Shown: positions 36,299-44,997, numbered from the stretch's first letter. The stretch: 64,000 nucleotides of DNA from an uncultured Pelagibacteraceae bacterium (GCA_902583345.1 CACHVT010000001.1:62001-126000), one strand, 5' to 3'. Notes: generated from the sequence alone by a model not told the origin. Program-made: numbers and translations.

Positions 36299-37520
36299 AG
36301 AAATTGATCTTAGTTTAGTTAGAATAAAAAATCTTTGTAAAAAGCTAGGTAATCCTCAAGATAATCTAAAATGTATTCAGGTTGGTGGAACAAATGGAAA
36401 ATATTCAACAATTCAAACTTTAAGAGCTATTTTGATGGATGCAGATATAAAATGTAATATTTATACAAGTCCACATATTCAAAAAATAAACGAAAGATTT
36501 ATTTATGATAATAAAGAAATAGAGGATAACGATTTAACAGATTTATTAAATGTGGTTGAGGAAATTAATTCAGGTGAAGAGATTACTTATTTTGAAATAT
36601 TAACAGCAGCATTCTTTTATGGGTGCAAAAAATATCAAAAAAACTTAACTATTTGTGAATTTGGACTTTTTGCAAGATTTGATGCTGTAAATATATTAAA
36701 AAAAAATTTAGCTACCATTATAACTACTATCGGTTTAGATCATTTAGATTGGTTACCTGAAAATAAGAGAACTATAGATAGAATTATATTCGAAAAGACT
36801 TCATCTTTATTAAATTCAAACATAATTATATCAAAACAAGTAGACGATATAATACAAAATAAAATAAAAAAGGCTCTTAAATATAACAAATCAAAGAAAG
36901 TTTTTTTTAATGATTCTTACTCCTTTAAATTAGGTGAAGATAACTTCTTTTATTATGAAGATCAAAGTGGTCAACTAAAACTCCCTTTTCCAAATCTAAA
37001 TGGAGAGTTTCAACTACCAAACGTTGCATCAGCTATTGCAACTATTAGAAATCTAGAAAATTTAAAGGTATCTAACGAAAATATTAAAAATGGTATTACA
37101 AAGATACAAAGCATTGCAAGACTTCAAGAAATAAAAAATGGTAAATTAAAAAACTTATGTATGAACAATAAATTATTTATCGATGGCTCTCATAATCCTT
37201 TAGGAGCAAATGTTTTAAACAATTTCATTGATAAAATTAATGGCGATGTTCATATAATATTAGGTATGATGAATAATAAAAATCATAAGGAATATGTAAG
37301 CTATTTTAAAAATATCTCTTCTTTAACAACAGTTGATATTCCAAATCAACCAAATGCTATTAAAGGAGCTATACTTAAAGAAAAGCTTAAACATATTCCA
37401 AATGTAAATTATAAAAAGTCTATTGAGGATGCAATTAAGTCCATTGTTCTTAATGAAAATGATATTGTATTAATTACAGGTTCTCTATATCTCGCTGGGG
37501 AAGTATTAAATTCAAATTAA
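36252..37520 (+). CDS. folC: dihydrofolate synthase / folylpolyglutamate synthase
   Basis: FolC adds glutamate to dihydropteroate and folates. The 422-residue Mur-ligase-type protein has an ATP-binding loop of reduced form (VGGTNGKYSTIQ, near 43), TSPHIQKINERF, and the DGSHNPLGA motif near 313. The ATG at 36252 lies inside accD. No later ATG keeps the conserved N-terminal LQKLHP region, so the 47-base overlap appears real. It closes the long plus-strand run and overlaps trxA tail to tail by four bases. Confidence 0.94.
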   Translation: MKLQKTLERLQKLHPKEIDLSLVRIKNLCKKLGNPQDNLKCIQVGGTNGKYSTIQTLRAILMDADIKCNIYTSPHIQKINERFIYDNKEIEDNDLTDLLNVVEEINSGEEITYFEILTAAFFYGCKKYQKNLTICEFGLFARFDAVNILKKNLATIITTIGLDHLDWLPENKRTIDRIIFEKTSSLLNSNIIISKQVDDIIQNKIKKALKYNKSKKVFFNDSYSFKLGEDNFFYYEDQSGQLKLPFPNLNGEFQLPNVASAIATIRNLENLKVSNENIKNGITKIQSIARLQEIKNGKLKNLCMNNKLFIDGSHNPLGANVLNNFIDKINGDVHIILGMMNNKNHKEYVSYFKNISSLTTVDIPNQPNAIKGAILKEKLKHIPNVNYKKSIEDAIKSIVLNENDIVLITGSLYLAGEVLNSN

Positions 37521-37837
37521 ATATTTTCTTTAATCCAAGAAACAATATTTGATTTTGTTGTTGCTCCAACCTTTGTAGCTTTTAATTCTCCATCTTTAAA
37601 TAACAACATTGTTGGAATACCTCTTATACCGTACTTAGTTGGGGTATTAGGTTCATTATCGATATTATGTTTGGCTATTTTAACTTCGTTTGCCATTTCA
37701 TCAGAAATTTCTTCAAGAGTTGGACCGATTTGTTTGCATGGTCCACACCACTCTGCCCAAAAATCAACAACTATTGGTTTTTGAGATTTTAGTACCTCTG
37801 TGTCAAAATTTTCGTCAGTTACATTTAAAGTTGCCAT
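37517..37837 (-). CDS. trxA: thioredoxin
   Basis: This 106-residue thioredoxin has the WCGPC active site (near 30-34) and the cis-proline motif GIPTMLLF. It reduces protein disulfides in the cytoplasm. A strong AGGAGG lies only one base before the ATG at 37837, an unusually short spacing for a Shine-Dalgarno element. No later start would keep the conserved N-terminus. folC-trxA adjacency is common in alphaproteobacteria, but here the pair is convergent. Confidence 0.96.
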   Translation of the reverse strand: MATLNVTDENFDTEVLKSQKPIVVDFWAEWCGPCKQIGPTLEEISDEMANEVKIAKHNIDNEPNTPTKYGIRGIPTMLLFKDGELKATKVGATTKSNIVSWIKENI

Positions 37838-37887
37838 ACCTCCTATATATAATTTAATCTAATTAATTCAATGAATAATTATTTAAT

Positions 37888-39318
37888 TTAAACATTTTCA
37901 TATCTTTTCTGAATTGACATCACAAAATTATTTAATTGATCAAGAAATTTTAATTTCTCTTCATCATGATCATTTGAATATTTTTCCCTCAAATTGTCGC
38001 ACTCATAATAAAATTCTTTACATGTCCACCATTTTTCTTTTTTTTCACTTAATATTCGATTTGCAATTTCTCGTTTAATACTTTTTAACATTGCCTCAGG
38101 TAATACTTCCGGTGACTCTTGAAATATAATTTTTTTTCCAAAACCAACTAATCTTTCATCTTCGAACTTATCTAATAAACTTAATTTTTCTTTCCATGAT
38201 GCTGCATGCCATTTTGGAAAAAGTGCTGTATCTTTATTTGAAGTAAATCGGTTATATATACTTTCCTCAGCTAAAATGTCTTCTTGTGATTTTGATTGTT
38301 CTTTTTCTTCAGCAATATCTCTTAACGCAATCATAATATTTTGAGAAAATTTTTCATTACCTTTCACCATCTCTGCTCTTTTTTTAATTATACTAATGTC
38401 TATAGCATTATAAGGTTCTTCTTTTATTCCATAGTTTGAATGTAAAATAATTGGGGCCTTATTTGATCTTATAGTTCGTAGGAATTTCGGAGATTTTTTC
38501 ATCTCTAATTTAAGATCGTTAATTGATAAATTTAATAATGGCTCAACGTCTACTCTTAGATCAACCGCCTGTCCCCATTGGTAAATTGGATGAATACAAT
38601 GTTTAGGATGAAGTGGAGCACATAGATATAATCTTGATTTTCCATAAAAATATTCATTTAATGTAAAGATCTTTTCTTTTTTAAATATCGTCTCAGTATC
38701 AAGTCTGTTTGAAGTTTTAAGAAATGAGCCCCATGTTTCGGGTTGTTTTTTCTTGATTAATGACAATATCTTCATTGTTAATTCAGCATCAAATAAAGCC
38801 GAATGAGCTCCCGAAGCCTCAAATCCATTCATTCTAGATAGAGACTCTAACTTCATAACTGCGTTGCCTTTTTCATTAATCTCTGTTTTTAGAATATTTT
38901 TATCTACTGCATATGCTGCTCTTGCAATATTAAGGCCATCATGTCTTTTATTTGGTGAGGCATTAGTAATATAAGGATATCTAATTCCTTTAAAAAACTC
39001 TTTTCTTATCATTTCATCATCAAAACCAATATTTGACCAACCCAAAAAGATTGCAGGGCTCCACTTTTTAAAAATCTTTTCAACTTCACCCAACATTTGA
39101 TAGTGGCTTAAATTAGCTTTTGTTAATAAATCCACCCCTGTCTTATTAACAATCAAGGCCATCGCTTGAGGAATTTCCCCTTCTGGCAACCTACACCTAA
39201 GATTAAATCGATCTTTTTCTACAAAATTTTCATTAACTAGAATTCCACCTATTTCAATTATACTTCCAAAGGAAGTTGATGATGACGAGCTTTCCACGTC
39301 CCAAATAGCTAAGTTCAA
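37888..39318 (-). CDS. sbcB: exodeoxyribonuclease I (SbcB family)
   Basis: ExoI degrades single-stranded DNA 3'-5'. The 476-residue length matches the family. It shows a DEDD exonuclease domain starting WDVESSS (D7, E9), with AHSALFDAE near 170-178 carrying later acidic residues, followed by the SH3-like and helical domains of ExoI. The start is a TTG at 39318 with an AAGGAG seven bases upstream. It is downstream of a PD-(D/E)XK nuclease and rmuC on the same strand. Confidence 0.88.
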   Translation of the reverse strand: MNLAIWDVESSSSSTSFGSIIEIGGILVNENFVEKDRFNLRCRLPEGEIPQAMALIVNKTGVDLLTKANLSHYQMLGEVEKIFKKWSPAIFLGWSNIGFDDEMIRKEFFKGIRYPYITNASPNKRHDGLNIARAAYAVDKNILKTEINEKGNAVMKLESLSRMNGFEASGAHSALFDAELTMKILSLIKKKQPETWGSFLKTSNRLDTETIFKKEKIFTLNEYFYGKSRLYLCAPLHPKHCIHPIYQWGQAVDLRVDVEPLLNLSINDLKLEMKKSPKFLRTIRSNKAPIILHSNYGIKEEPYNAIDISIIKKRAEMVKGNEKFSQNIMIALRDIAEEKEQSKSQEDILAEESIYNRFTSNKDTALFPKWHAASWKEKLSLLDKFEDERLVGFGKKIIFQESPEVLPEAMLKSIKREIANRILSEKKEKWWTCKEFYYECDNLREKYSNDHDEEKLKFLDQLNNFVMSIQKRYENV

Positions 39319-39431
39319 AATTACTCCTTATATTTTATGCTATCTGTTTGGGGAATTTTTTTAAGAAACTCGCATCTAAACAAGTAGCAAAGTTGTTTTG
39401 TTAATACATTAATTTTTCTTAAAGTCAAATT

Positions 39432-40115
39432 CTATCTTCCAATTATTTGATAAAATTGTTCAACTTTTTCAAGAAATTTATTTTGATAATTTTTAAGTTC
39501 ATTTTCTTTAATTTTAAAATCTTGGAACAGTCTATCAACAGTGCAGATCAATATTACCCCTTGTGTTATTTTAGAATTATACACGGTGTTATGTGCTAAA
39601 GAATAAGCTCCGATTTGCAAAAAATAATCTTCAATATATTCTTCTTTTTTAGGCTTGTTACTTTGTTTAAAATCTAAAATAGTCTCTTTTCCTTCATAAA
39701 CTCCAATACAGTCTGCGGTACCTGCATATTTTCCTGGGTAATATACGGTCGCTTCAGCTCCCCAAATTTCTGTAAGTTTATTTTTTAATCCATTATCAAT
39801 AATTTCTACTGCCATTTTTTTTGATTTATTTTCTTCGTCTAATAAGTCTAAATTAAATTTGCCTAATAAAAATTGCTCTATATAAGAATGCATGGAACTT
39901 CCTCTACTTGATGCTTCATTCTTGATCTTCTCAGCCTCTTTGTGACCTACTCTTTCTTTCCACGCTTCTATTGCAGCTTTATCTTCTTCACTTTGGGTTG
40001 CTTTAAGAATACTTGTAACACTGGGTAAATTTGAACCACCCAAGTTATAATGTCTTGATCCATTAACAATAGAACGAGTTGACTTTGGGTACGTAAATTT
40101 ATTATTCCATTCCAT
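39432..40115 (-). CDS. PD-(D/E)XK superfamily nuclease (MGME1/phage-exonuclease-like)
   Basis: The 227-residue protein has the order of motifs of the RecB-like PD-(D/E)XK fold: an RGSSMH motif near 71-76, GTAD with the metal aspartate near 135, ILDFKQS with D148 and K150, and a QIGAYSLA helix with conserved Q and Y. It resembles MGME1 and phage single-strand exonucleases more than Cas4. I chose the ATG at 40115. An in-frame TTG at 40184 would add 23 residues and overlap rmuC by 32 bases. It sits between rmuC and sbcB. Confidence 0.78.
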   Translation of the reverse strand: MEWNNKFTYPKSTRSIVNGSRHYNLGGSNLPSVTSILKATQSEEDKAAIEAWKERVGHKEAEKIKNEASSRGSSMHSYIEQFLLGKFNLDLLDEENKSKKMAVEIIDNGLKNKLTEIWGAEATVYYPGKYAGTADCIGVYEGKETILDFKQSNKPKKEEYIEDYFLQIGAYSLAHNTVYNSKITQGVILICTVDRLFQDFKIKENELKNYQNKFLEKVEQFYQIIGR

Positions 40116-40152
40116 ACACTTGTTTATAAAAGTATTTGGATTAAATTTAAAA

Positions 40153-41217
40153 TTAATTTTTAAGCTGTTTTGAACGTTCTGCAAATTTCTCTACATTTTC
40201 TGTCTTAGCAGCTATTTCAACTTGCTCGGGATCTTTTATACTTTCTAAAGTTCTAGTAATCGATCTAGCGTCTGTGCCAAATGTATCTACAACTTTCATC
40301 GCCTCTTCTAATTTTTTTCGAAGTACAATTACATTGTCAAAATGTTTTGCAAATCTTGTACTGATTGTTTTTAGGTGATTATAAATTTCTGTTGCTCCCT
40401 TTTGAACTTTTAATGACTGAAATCCCATATGCAAAGATTGTAAATAAGCTGAAAGAGTGTTTGGTCCCATAATTACAATTTTGTATTTTTTCATCAATTC
40501 TTGAGTTAATAATTCTTTACTACTTGGATCTTGATAGTCAGTTAATTCTTTGTATAAACTCTCAGTTGGAGCATATACAATTCCAAAATCTGTAGTTTTT
40601 GGTGGAACGATATATTTTTCATTCACGCTTTTAGCTTTTTCTTTAAAGGCTTTCGCTAATTTTGTTCTAGCATCTGCCATTGCTTTTTTATCATCTGCCT
40701 GATGAGCGTCATCTATTGCTTTAAATCTTTCGACTGGAAAATGACTATCTACCGGAACCAATACGTCTCCCTGAAGCTTGATGGCAAACTCTACATTTTC
40801 TGAAGTATCCTCTTTCATCTTAGCATTTGAAATGAATTGAGAAGCAGGTAACAAATCTTTTAATAAAGATGCCAAACTAAACTCGGCCAAGGTTCCATAT
40901 TTTTTAACGCCGGCTAAAATCTTAGTAATCCCCTCCTGGCTTTTATTTAAATTTTCAACTTGTGTATTAAAAGCAGAAACTTTTTCATTAACTGATGTTA
41001 AAGTTTGAGTCATGTCTCTTGTCACGTCTTTGGATAAACTATTAAAAGAAGTAGACATACTATTAAATGAATTGTTGATACTTTCTTTTAAATTATTAAG
41101 TTCTTGAGTGTTATCTTTTGGCTCTTCTTTGTTTTTACGCTGAACAAGCAATAAATAAATAACAACACCTATTAGTATTAAAATTATGTATGATAACGAA
41201 TCTTGCATAAGTGACAA
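40153..41217 (-). CDS. rmuC: DNA recombination protein RmuC
   Basis: The 354-residue protein has an N-terminal membrane span (about 8-26), a coiled coil (about 35-100) and the RmuC domain (about 110-320) with GDVLVPVDSHFPVERF and FGIVYAPTESLY. RmuC limits inversions at short inverted repeats and carries a predicted PD-(D/E)XK-type core. It lies 14 bases after hisG and immediately upstream of the nuclease gene. Confidence 0.9.
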   Translation of the reverse strand: MSLMQDSLSYIILILIGVVIYLLLVQRKNKEEPKDNTQELNNLKESINNSFNSMSTSFNSLSKDVTRDMTQTLTSVNEKVSAFNTQVENLNKSQEGITKILAGVKKYGTLAEFSLASLLKDLLPASQFISNAKMKEDTSENVEFAIKLQGDVLVPVDSHFPVERFKAIDDAHQADDKKAMADARTKLAKAFKEKAKSVNEKYIVPPKTTDFGIVYAPTESLYKELTDYQDPSSKELLTQELMKKYKIVIMGPNTLSAYLQSLHMGFQSLKVQKGATEIYNHLKTISTRFAKHFDNVIVLRKKLEEAMKVVDTFGTDARSITRTLESIKDPEQVEIAAKTENVEKFAERSKQLKN

Positions 41218-41231
41218 GATAGTAAAATAAA

Positions 41232-41921
41232 TTACTTGCTTAGCAAGTTTATAATTTTTTTTATTCCTGTTTTTTTTAAACTAAGCTTTGATAACATTAA
41301 ACAGGCTTGCGATTTCAGAATTTCACCATCTTTTAGCACTCTTAAATTATTTGCTTTTAATGTTGCTCCTGTGCTAGTTATATCTGAGATTGCTTCTGCT
41401 GTGCCTGTAAATGGAGCAACTTCTGTACTTCCTAAACTTTTAACTAGTTGAAATTGTGTTACTCCTTTTGAATATAAAAATTGCCTAGTTAAATTTGGAT
41501 ATTTTGTTGCAATTCTTAAAAGTTTTTTCTTTTTCTTTTTAAACTCATCAGCCACTTCATCTAAATCCAATAAAGTTTGAACATCTATCCATAAATCTGG
41601 AATAGCTAAAACTAAATTTGCATTACCAAAATTATATCTTTTATTTATCAAAATTTTATTTTGTGTATTAATTTCGCTTTCTTTAAATAAATCGTATCCT
41701 GAAAAACCAATATCAATGTTACCAAATGACAATTGTTCAATACATTCTCTCGCATGTAAATAAATGATTTTAACATTGGAGAGTTTTTTAATGTATCCAA
41801 ACAAATCTCTCTCCCCTCTTTCAGAGTAAATTTTTAATTTATTTTTTTTAAATATATTAATTGTGTCATGCTTTAATCTTCCCTTTGATGGAAGTCCTAT
41901 ATTAATAATATTTTTAGTCAT
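41232..41921 (-). CDS. hisG: ATP phosphoribosyltransferase, short form
   Basis: HisG starts histidine synthesis. The 229-residue length and lack of a C-terminal regulatory domain mark the short HisG-S type, which needs HisZ, encoded directly upstream with an eight-base overlap. Visible features include the GLPSKGRL start, the DIGFSGYDL strand and the PRPP loop ISDITSTGATLKANNL. Confidence 0.93.
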   Translation of the reverse strand: MTKNIINIGLPSKGRLKHDTINIFKKNKLKIYSERGERDLFGYIKKLSNVKIIYLHARECIEQLSFGNIDIGFSGYDLFKESEINTQNKILINKRYNFGNANLVLAIPDLWIDVQTLLDLDEVADEFKKKKKKLLRIATKYPNLTRQFLYSKGVTQFQLVKSLGSTEVAPFTGTAEAISDITSTGATLKANNLRVLKDGEILKSQACLMLSKLSLKKTGIKKIINLLSK

Positions 41922-42969
41922 ATAAATTCATGTTTACTGCAGCGCCTACTGCAGAAACTTTTCTAAATCCTAAATTAGTAGTTAATTGATCATATCTTCC
42001 ACCTGATATAAAAGTTTTAAATTTTGATTTAATTTTTATATCTATAGAAAAAATCATCGAACTATAAAACTCAACTTCTCTACCATTAGAGGCTGAAAAT
42101 TCTATTTTTAAATTCTTTTTATTATTTTTACTTAAAGGAAAAAAATCTTTTCCAACAATTATATTAATTCTATTTTTTTTAAAAAATGCATTTAAAATTT
42201 TTGGAGCTTTTTCTAATGGGCATTTTATTTTTAAAAATTGTCTTATAATATTTGTAATCTTTTTTCCTGTTGAAGACTTTCTTGGATCATTAACCTTCAT
42301 ATTAAACCGGTCCAAAACTTCTTTGTAGGTTCTTCCAGAAATAACTTTACTTTGATTTTCTTTTCTCATTTTCTGATATCTTGATTTATCTTCTTCAACA
42401 AATATTGGATCTATATCTAAATTTGTTTCTAATCTTTTTAATAATTCGTTAAAATAATTTTCATTCCAATAATATCTTTTAAGTCTATTTTTCCATCTTC
42501 TTGGAATATCTAATTTATCAATTATTAAATTAAATAATTCAACATTTCCAATTTTCAAAATTGACTTTTTTGTATCAATATTTTTTAAAATTTTTAAAGA
42601 AGTATCTATAATTTCCTTATCGTCTTTTTGTTTATTTTTTGATCCTAAAATTTCATAACCAATTTGGTTTTTTATTATACTGTCTTTCTTTTTATAAGTT
42701 TTTCTGAAAGCTTCACCACTATAAAAAACTTTTTCTCTATAATTTTTTTTATTTTGTATAAACCTTATTACTGAAGAAATTGTTAGATCGGGTCTCAAGC
42801 AAAGCTCCTTGCCATTTAAATCATAAAATGAAAATAGAAATTTTTTAAAACTCTCACCTGATCTTTGAAGGATATATTTTGTTTCAAGAACCGGATCTAA
42901 TATAATATTATTAAAACCCTTAGATTTAATTGATCTAAGAATTTTTTCAGATAATTTTTTTGATTTCAT
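41914..42969 (-). CDS. hisZ: ATP phosphoribosyltransferase regulatory subunit HisZ
   Basis: HisZ is a class II aminoacyl-tRNA synthetase-like protein that activates short HisG. The 351-residue protein has LRPDLTISSVIRF (motif 2-like) and a C-terminal SGGRYDQL motif, but no complete HisRS catalytic set. It lies between hisS and hisG, overlapping hisS by 23 bases and hisG by eight. This is the standard alphaproteobacterial hisS-hisZ-hisG unit. Confidence 0.9.
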   Translation of the reverse strand: MKSKKLSEKILRSIKSKGFNNIILDPVLETKYILQRSGESFKKFLFSFYDLNGKELCLRPDLTISSVIRFIQNKKNYREKVFYSGEAFRKTYKKKDSIIKNQIGYEILGSKNKQKDDKEIIDTSLKILKNIDTKKSILKIGNVELFNLIIDKLDIPRRWKNRLKRYYWNENYFNELLKRLETNLDIDPIFVEEDKSRYQKMRKENQSKVISGRTYKEVLDRFNMKVNDPRKSSTGKKITNIIRQFLKIKCPLEKAPKILNAFFKKNRINIIVGKDFFPLSKNNKKNLKIEFSASNGREVEFYSSMIFSIDIKIKSKFKTFISGGRYDQLTTNLGFRKVSAVGAAVNMNLYD

Positions 42970-44281
42970 CAGCTAAATTTTCAATTTTTATAGACGACTC
43001 ATTCCCAGTTTTAAGATTTCTTAATTTTACTTCACTTTTTTTTATTTCATCTTCGCCGTAGAAAATTACAAATGGAGATTCTATTTTATTTGCATATTCC
43101 ATTTGTTTTTTTAAATTACCTTCACCTGGATAAATCTCTGAACTAATATTGGCCTCTCGAAGCTTGTTTAAAATTTCGATATATCCTTTGTTTTTACTTT
43201 TATCAAAAACACATATAACCCCGGGTCTAATAGGTTTTATATTGAAATCTTTTTTTTGCATTAAAGCAAAAACAAGCCTATCAAGACCAATTGATATTCC
43301 AGTTGCTGGACATTCAATGTTCCCAAAGTTGCTTACAAGATTATCATACCTTCCTCCTCCACCTATTGATCCAAATTGGATTATTTGACCTTTCAAATTT
43401 TTTACTTCAAAATTTAAATTAACTTCAAAAATAGGTCCTGTATAATATTCTAGGCCTCTTATAACTGATGGATCAAATTTGTAATTTTTAAATTTATAAG
43501 CCTCAAATATTTTTATGATCTCTAAAATATCATCACTATCTGATGTTTTAATGTTTAAAGCTTTTTCAATTATTTTGATTTGATCACTGTTAAGATTTGC
43601 GCCCTTTGTATAATCTCCTGATTTATCTTTTCTACCTTCTCCAAGAAGTTTTTTTGCTTCATTCCAGCCAAGTCTATCAATTTTATCAAGAGCACGAAGT
43701 ATAGTTGATATTTGGTCTTTAGATTCAATTTTTAATTTTTCAAACAATTTATCTGTAAATCTTCTAGAAGAAATTTTTACAGTATAGTCAGTCTTACTAA
43801 GCCCACACCTTTCTAATATTTCAGAAATTAATACACAAAGTTCAGCATCAGCTTGTAAATTTTTTGTTCCTACATAATCTGCATCGAATTGAAGAAACTC
43901 TCTATATCTTCCAGGTCCTGGCTTTTCATTTCTCCAAACAGTTCCTAATTGATAACGTTTGAAAGGTTTTGGAATTATATTAAAATTTTTTGCAACATAT
44001 CTTGCTAAAGGTGCTGTTAGATCGTATCGAAGAGATAACCATTTATTTTCATCTTTAAATGAAAAAACTCCTTCACCTGGCCTATCTTTATCAGGCAAAA
44101 ATTTTCCAATACTATCTGTGTACTCAAAACTTGGAGTTTCGAGATACTGAAAACCATACTTGATCATAACTTCTTTAATATTTGAAATTATAAAATCTCG
44201 TATTAATAATTCTTTTTCTTGTCTATCCTCAAAACCTGAAGGCAGTTCCTTTGAAGGTTTTAATTTTTTTTCTTTTGTCAT
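42947..44281 (-). CDS. hisS: histidyl-tRNA synthetase
   Basis: HisRS charges tRNA-His. The 444-residue class II enzyme has motif 2 (YQLGTVWRNEKPGPGRYREF), the histidine-binding GLEYYTGPIFE loop and the motif 3 region GISIGLDRLVFAL. The frame stays open upstream to 44347, but that part is the tRNA-His gene, so I start at the ATG at 44281. That leaves only four bases after the tRNA CCA end, so hisS is probably read from the tRNA transcript. The enzyme must recognise a tRNA-His with A73. Confidence 0.95.
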   Translation of the reverse strand: MTKEKKLKPSKELPSGFEDRQEKELLIRDFIISNIKEVMIKYGFQYLETPSFEYTDSIGKFLPDKDRPGEGVFSFKDENKWLSLRYDLTAPLARYVAKNFNIIPKPFKRYQLGTVWRNEKPGPGRYREFLQFDADYVGTKNLQADAELCVLISEILERCGLSKTDYTVKISSRRFTDKLFEKLKIESKDQISTILRALDKIDRLGWNEAKKLLGEGRKDKSGDYTKGANLNSDQIKIIEKALNIKTSDSDDILEIIKIFEAYKFKNYKFDPSVIRGLEYYTGPIFEVNLNFEVKNLKGQIIQFGSIGGGGRYDNLVSNFGNIECPATGISIGLDRLVFALMQKKDFNIKPIRPGVICVFDKSKNKGYIEILNKLREANISSEIYPGEGNLKKQMEYANKIESPFVIFYGEDEIKKSEVKLRNLKTGNESSIKIENLADEIKKII

Positions 44282-44285
44282 TTTT

Positions 44286-44362
44286 TGGTACACGGGGACA
44301 GATTCGAACTGTCGACCTTCGGTTCCACAAACCGCTGCTCTAACCAACTGAGCTACCCGTGC
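44286..44362 (-). tRNA. tRNA-His (GTG)
   Basis: A full cloverleaf is visible on the minus strand. The acceptor stem GCACGGG/CCCGTGT is followed by discriminator A73 and an encoded CCA. The D-arm holds GCTCAGTTGGTTAGAGC, the anticodon loop TTGTGGA reads GTG, and the T-arm contains GTTCGAATC. The encoded base before G1 is A, not the G-1 that marks most tRNA-His. This A73, G-1-less type is known from several alphaproteobacteria. The hisS ATG follows four bases after CCA. Confidence 0.96.
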
Positions 44363-44457
44363 TCCTTTTATAGTTTTATACTAATTGTGGTTATTTTTAA
44401 ATTTATAATATGATTAAATAGCTAGCATGCAGCCAGCATGAAAATGATGTCTGTGAT

Positions 44458-44468
44458 TGATTGCAAGA
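44458..44468. repeat. short repeated motif, copy 1 (near tRNA-His promoter region)
   Basis: TGATTGCAAGA occurs here and again at 44877-44887. On the minus strand both read TCTTGCAATCA, with a -35-like TTGCAA. One copy precedes tRNA-His/hisS and the other precedes the cold-shock gene, so they may be related promoter elements. The statistical support is weak. Confidence 0.3.
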
Positions 44469-44530
44469 AATTTGTTATTCTTAATCATTGCTAAGCTTTT
44501 AACGAATTAAAAAACTTATGCAACATATAA

Positions 44531-44580
44531 TTGTATAGGGAAGCAACTAAAAATATATTTAGTTAGAATACCCTATACAA
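44531..44580. repeat. long hairpin downstream of the cold-shock gene
   Basis: Perfect 10-base arms TTGTATAGGG (44531-44540) and CCCTATACAA (44571-44580) enclose a second perfect 7-base pair, AACTAAA (44545-44551) and TTTAGTT (44558-44564). The element lies 17 bases after the csp stop on the minus strand. A T-run comes only about 14 bases past it, so it is not a textbook terminator. It may end or stabilise the csp mRNA, or be a small RNA between csp and tRNA-His. Confidence 0.55.
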
Positions 44581-44597
44581 GTTTATATGAATTAGAA

Positions 44598-44807
44598 TTA
44601 AGAGGTTTTTTGCAGTTTAACTGCTGATGGACCTTTTTCTCCGTCTTCAACTTCAAAAGTTAATTCGTCGCCTTCGTTAAGAAATCTTAACCCAGCATCT
44701 CTAACTGCTGAAGCATGCACGAACACATCTTTTTCTTTATCTTCTCGTTCAATAAAGCCATAACCTTTTTTGCCATTGAACCATTTTACTTTACCTTTTA
44801 GACTCAT
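44598..44807 (-). CDS. cold-shock domain protein
   Basis: The 69-residue single-domain protein binds RNA and single-stranded DNA. It has RNP1 (KGYGFIE, near 14-20) and RNP2 (VFVHASA, near 28-34) and ends ... GPSAVKLQ as in CspA. It stands alone between tRNA-Phe and tRNA-His. Its 5' untranslated region has a palindromic hairpin (44831-44857) and its 3' side a long one (44531-44580), which suggests regulation at the RNA level, common for this family. Confidence 0.95.
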   Translation of the reverse strand: MSLKGKVKWFNGKKGYGFIEREDKEKDVFVHASAVRDAGLRFLNEGDELTFEVEDGEKGPSAVKLQKTS

Positions 44808-44830
44808 TTTACTCTTTCGTTTGTTATTTA

Positions 44831-44857
44831 ACTTAAGCTAAAATTTAGCTTGCAAGT
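44831..44857 (-). promoter_or_regulatory. hairpin in the 5' leader of the cold-shock gene
   Basis: Eight-base arms AAGCTAAA (44835-44842) and TTTAGCTT (44844-44851) flank one central A. An outer ACTT/AAGT pair extends the stem past a two-base bulge. It sits 24-50 bases upstream of the csp ATG, where structure could make translation temperature-sensitive. It could equally be an operator on DNA. Confidence 0.4.
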
Positions 44858-44876
44858 AAATATTAGATTTTACAGT

Positions 44877-44887
44877 TGATTGCAAGA
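44877..44887. repeat. short repeated motif, copy 2 (upstream of cold-shock gene)
   Basis: This is the second copy of TGATTGCAAGA. On the minus strand, TTGCAA is followed after 17 bases by TATTTA, a fair promoter for the cold-shock gene. See the copy at 44458-44468. Confidence 0.3.
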
Positions 44888-44916
44888 TTTATTAAAATTA
44901 ATTGATATTAAATTAG

Positions 44917-44991
44917 TGGTGCCTCGGGAAGGATTCGCACCTCCGACACAAGCCTTTTCAGGGCTCTGCTCTACTCCTGAGCTACCGAGGC
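44917..44991 (-). tRNA. tRNA-Phe (GAA)
   Basis: The minus strand gives a complete cloverleaf. The acceptor stem GCCTCGG/CCGAGGC is followed by A73 and an encoded CCA, the anticodon stem GAGCC/GGCTT holds loop CTGAAAA (anticodon GAA), and the T-arm contains GTGCGAATCC. It lies six bases downstream of the infA stop and may be part of that transcript. Confidence 0.96.
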
Positions 44992-44997
44992 ATATAT

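Noticed and set aside
39432..40184. Cas4-type nuclease
   Set aside because: The PD-(D/E)XK motif order fits, but the four-cysteine Fe-S cluster of Cas4 is missing and no CRISPR genes are nearby.
44282..44347. 22-residue N-terminal extension of HisRS
   Set aside because: The extra codons lie inside the tRNA-His gene. The ATG at 44281 matches the family start.
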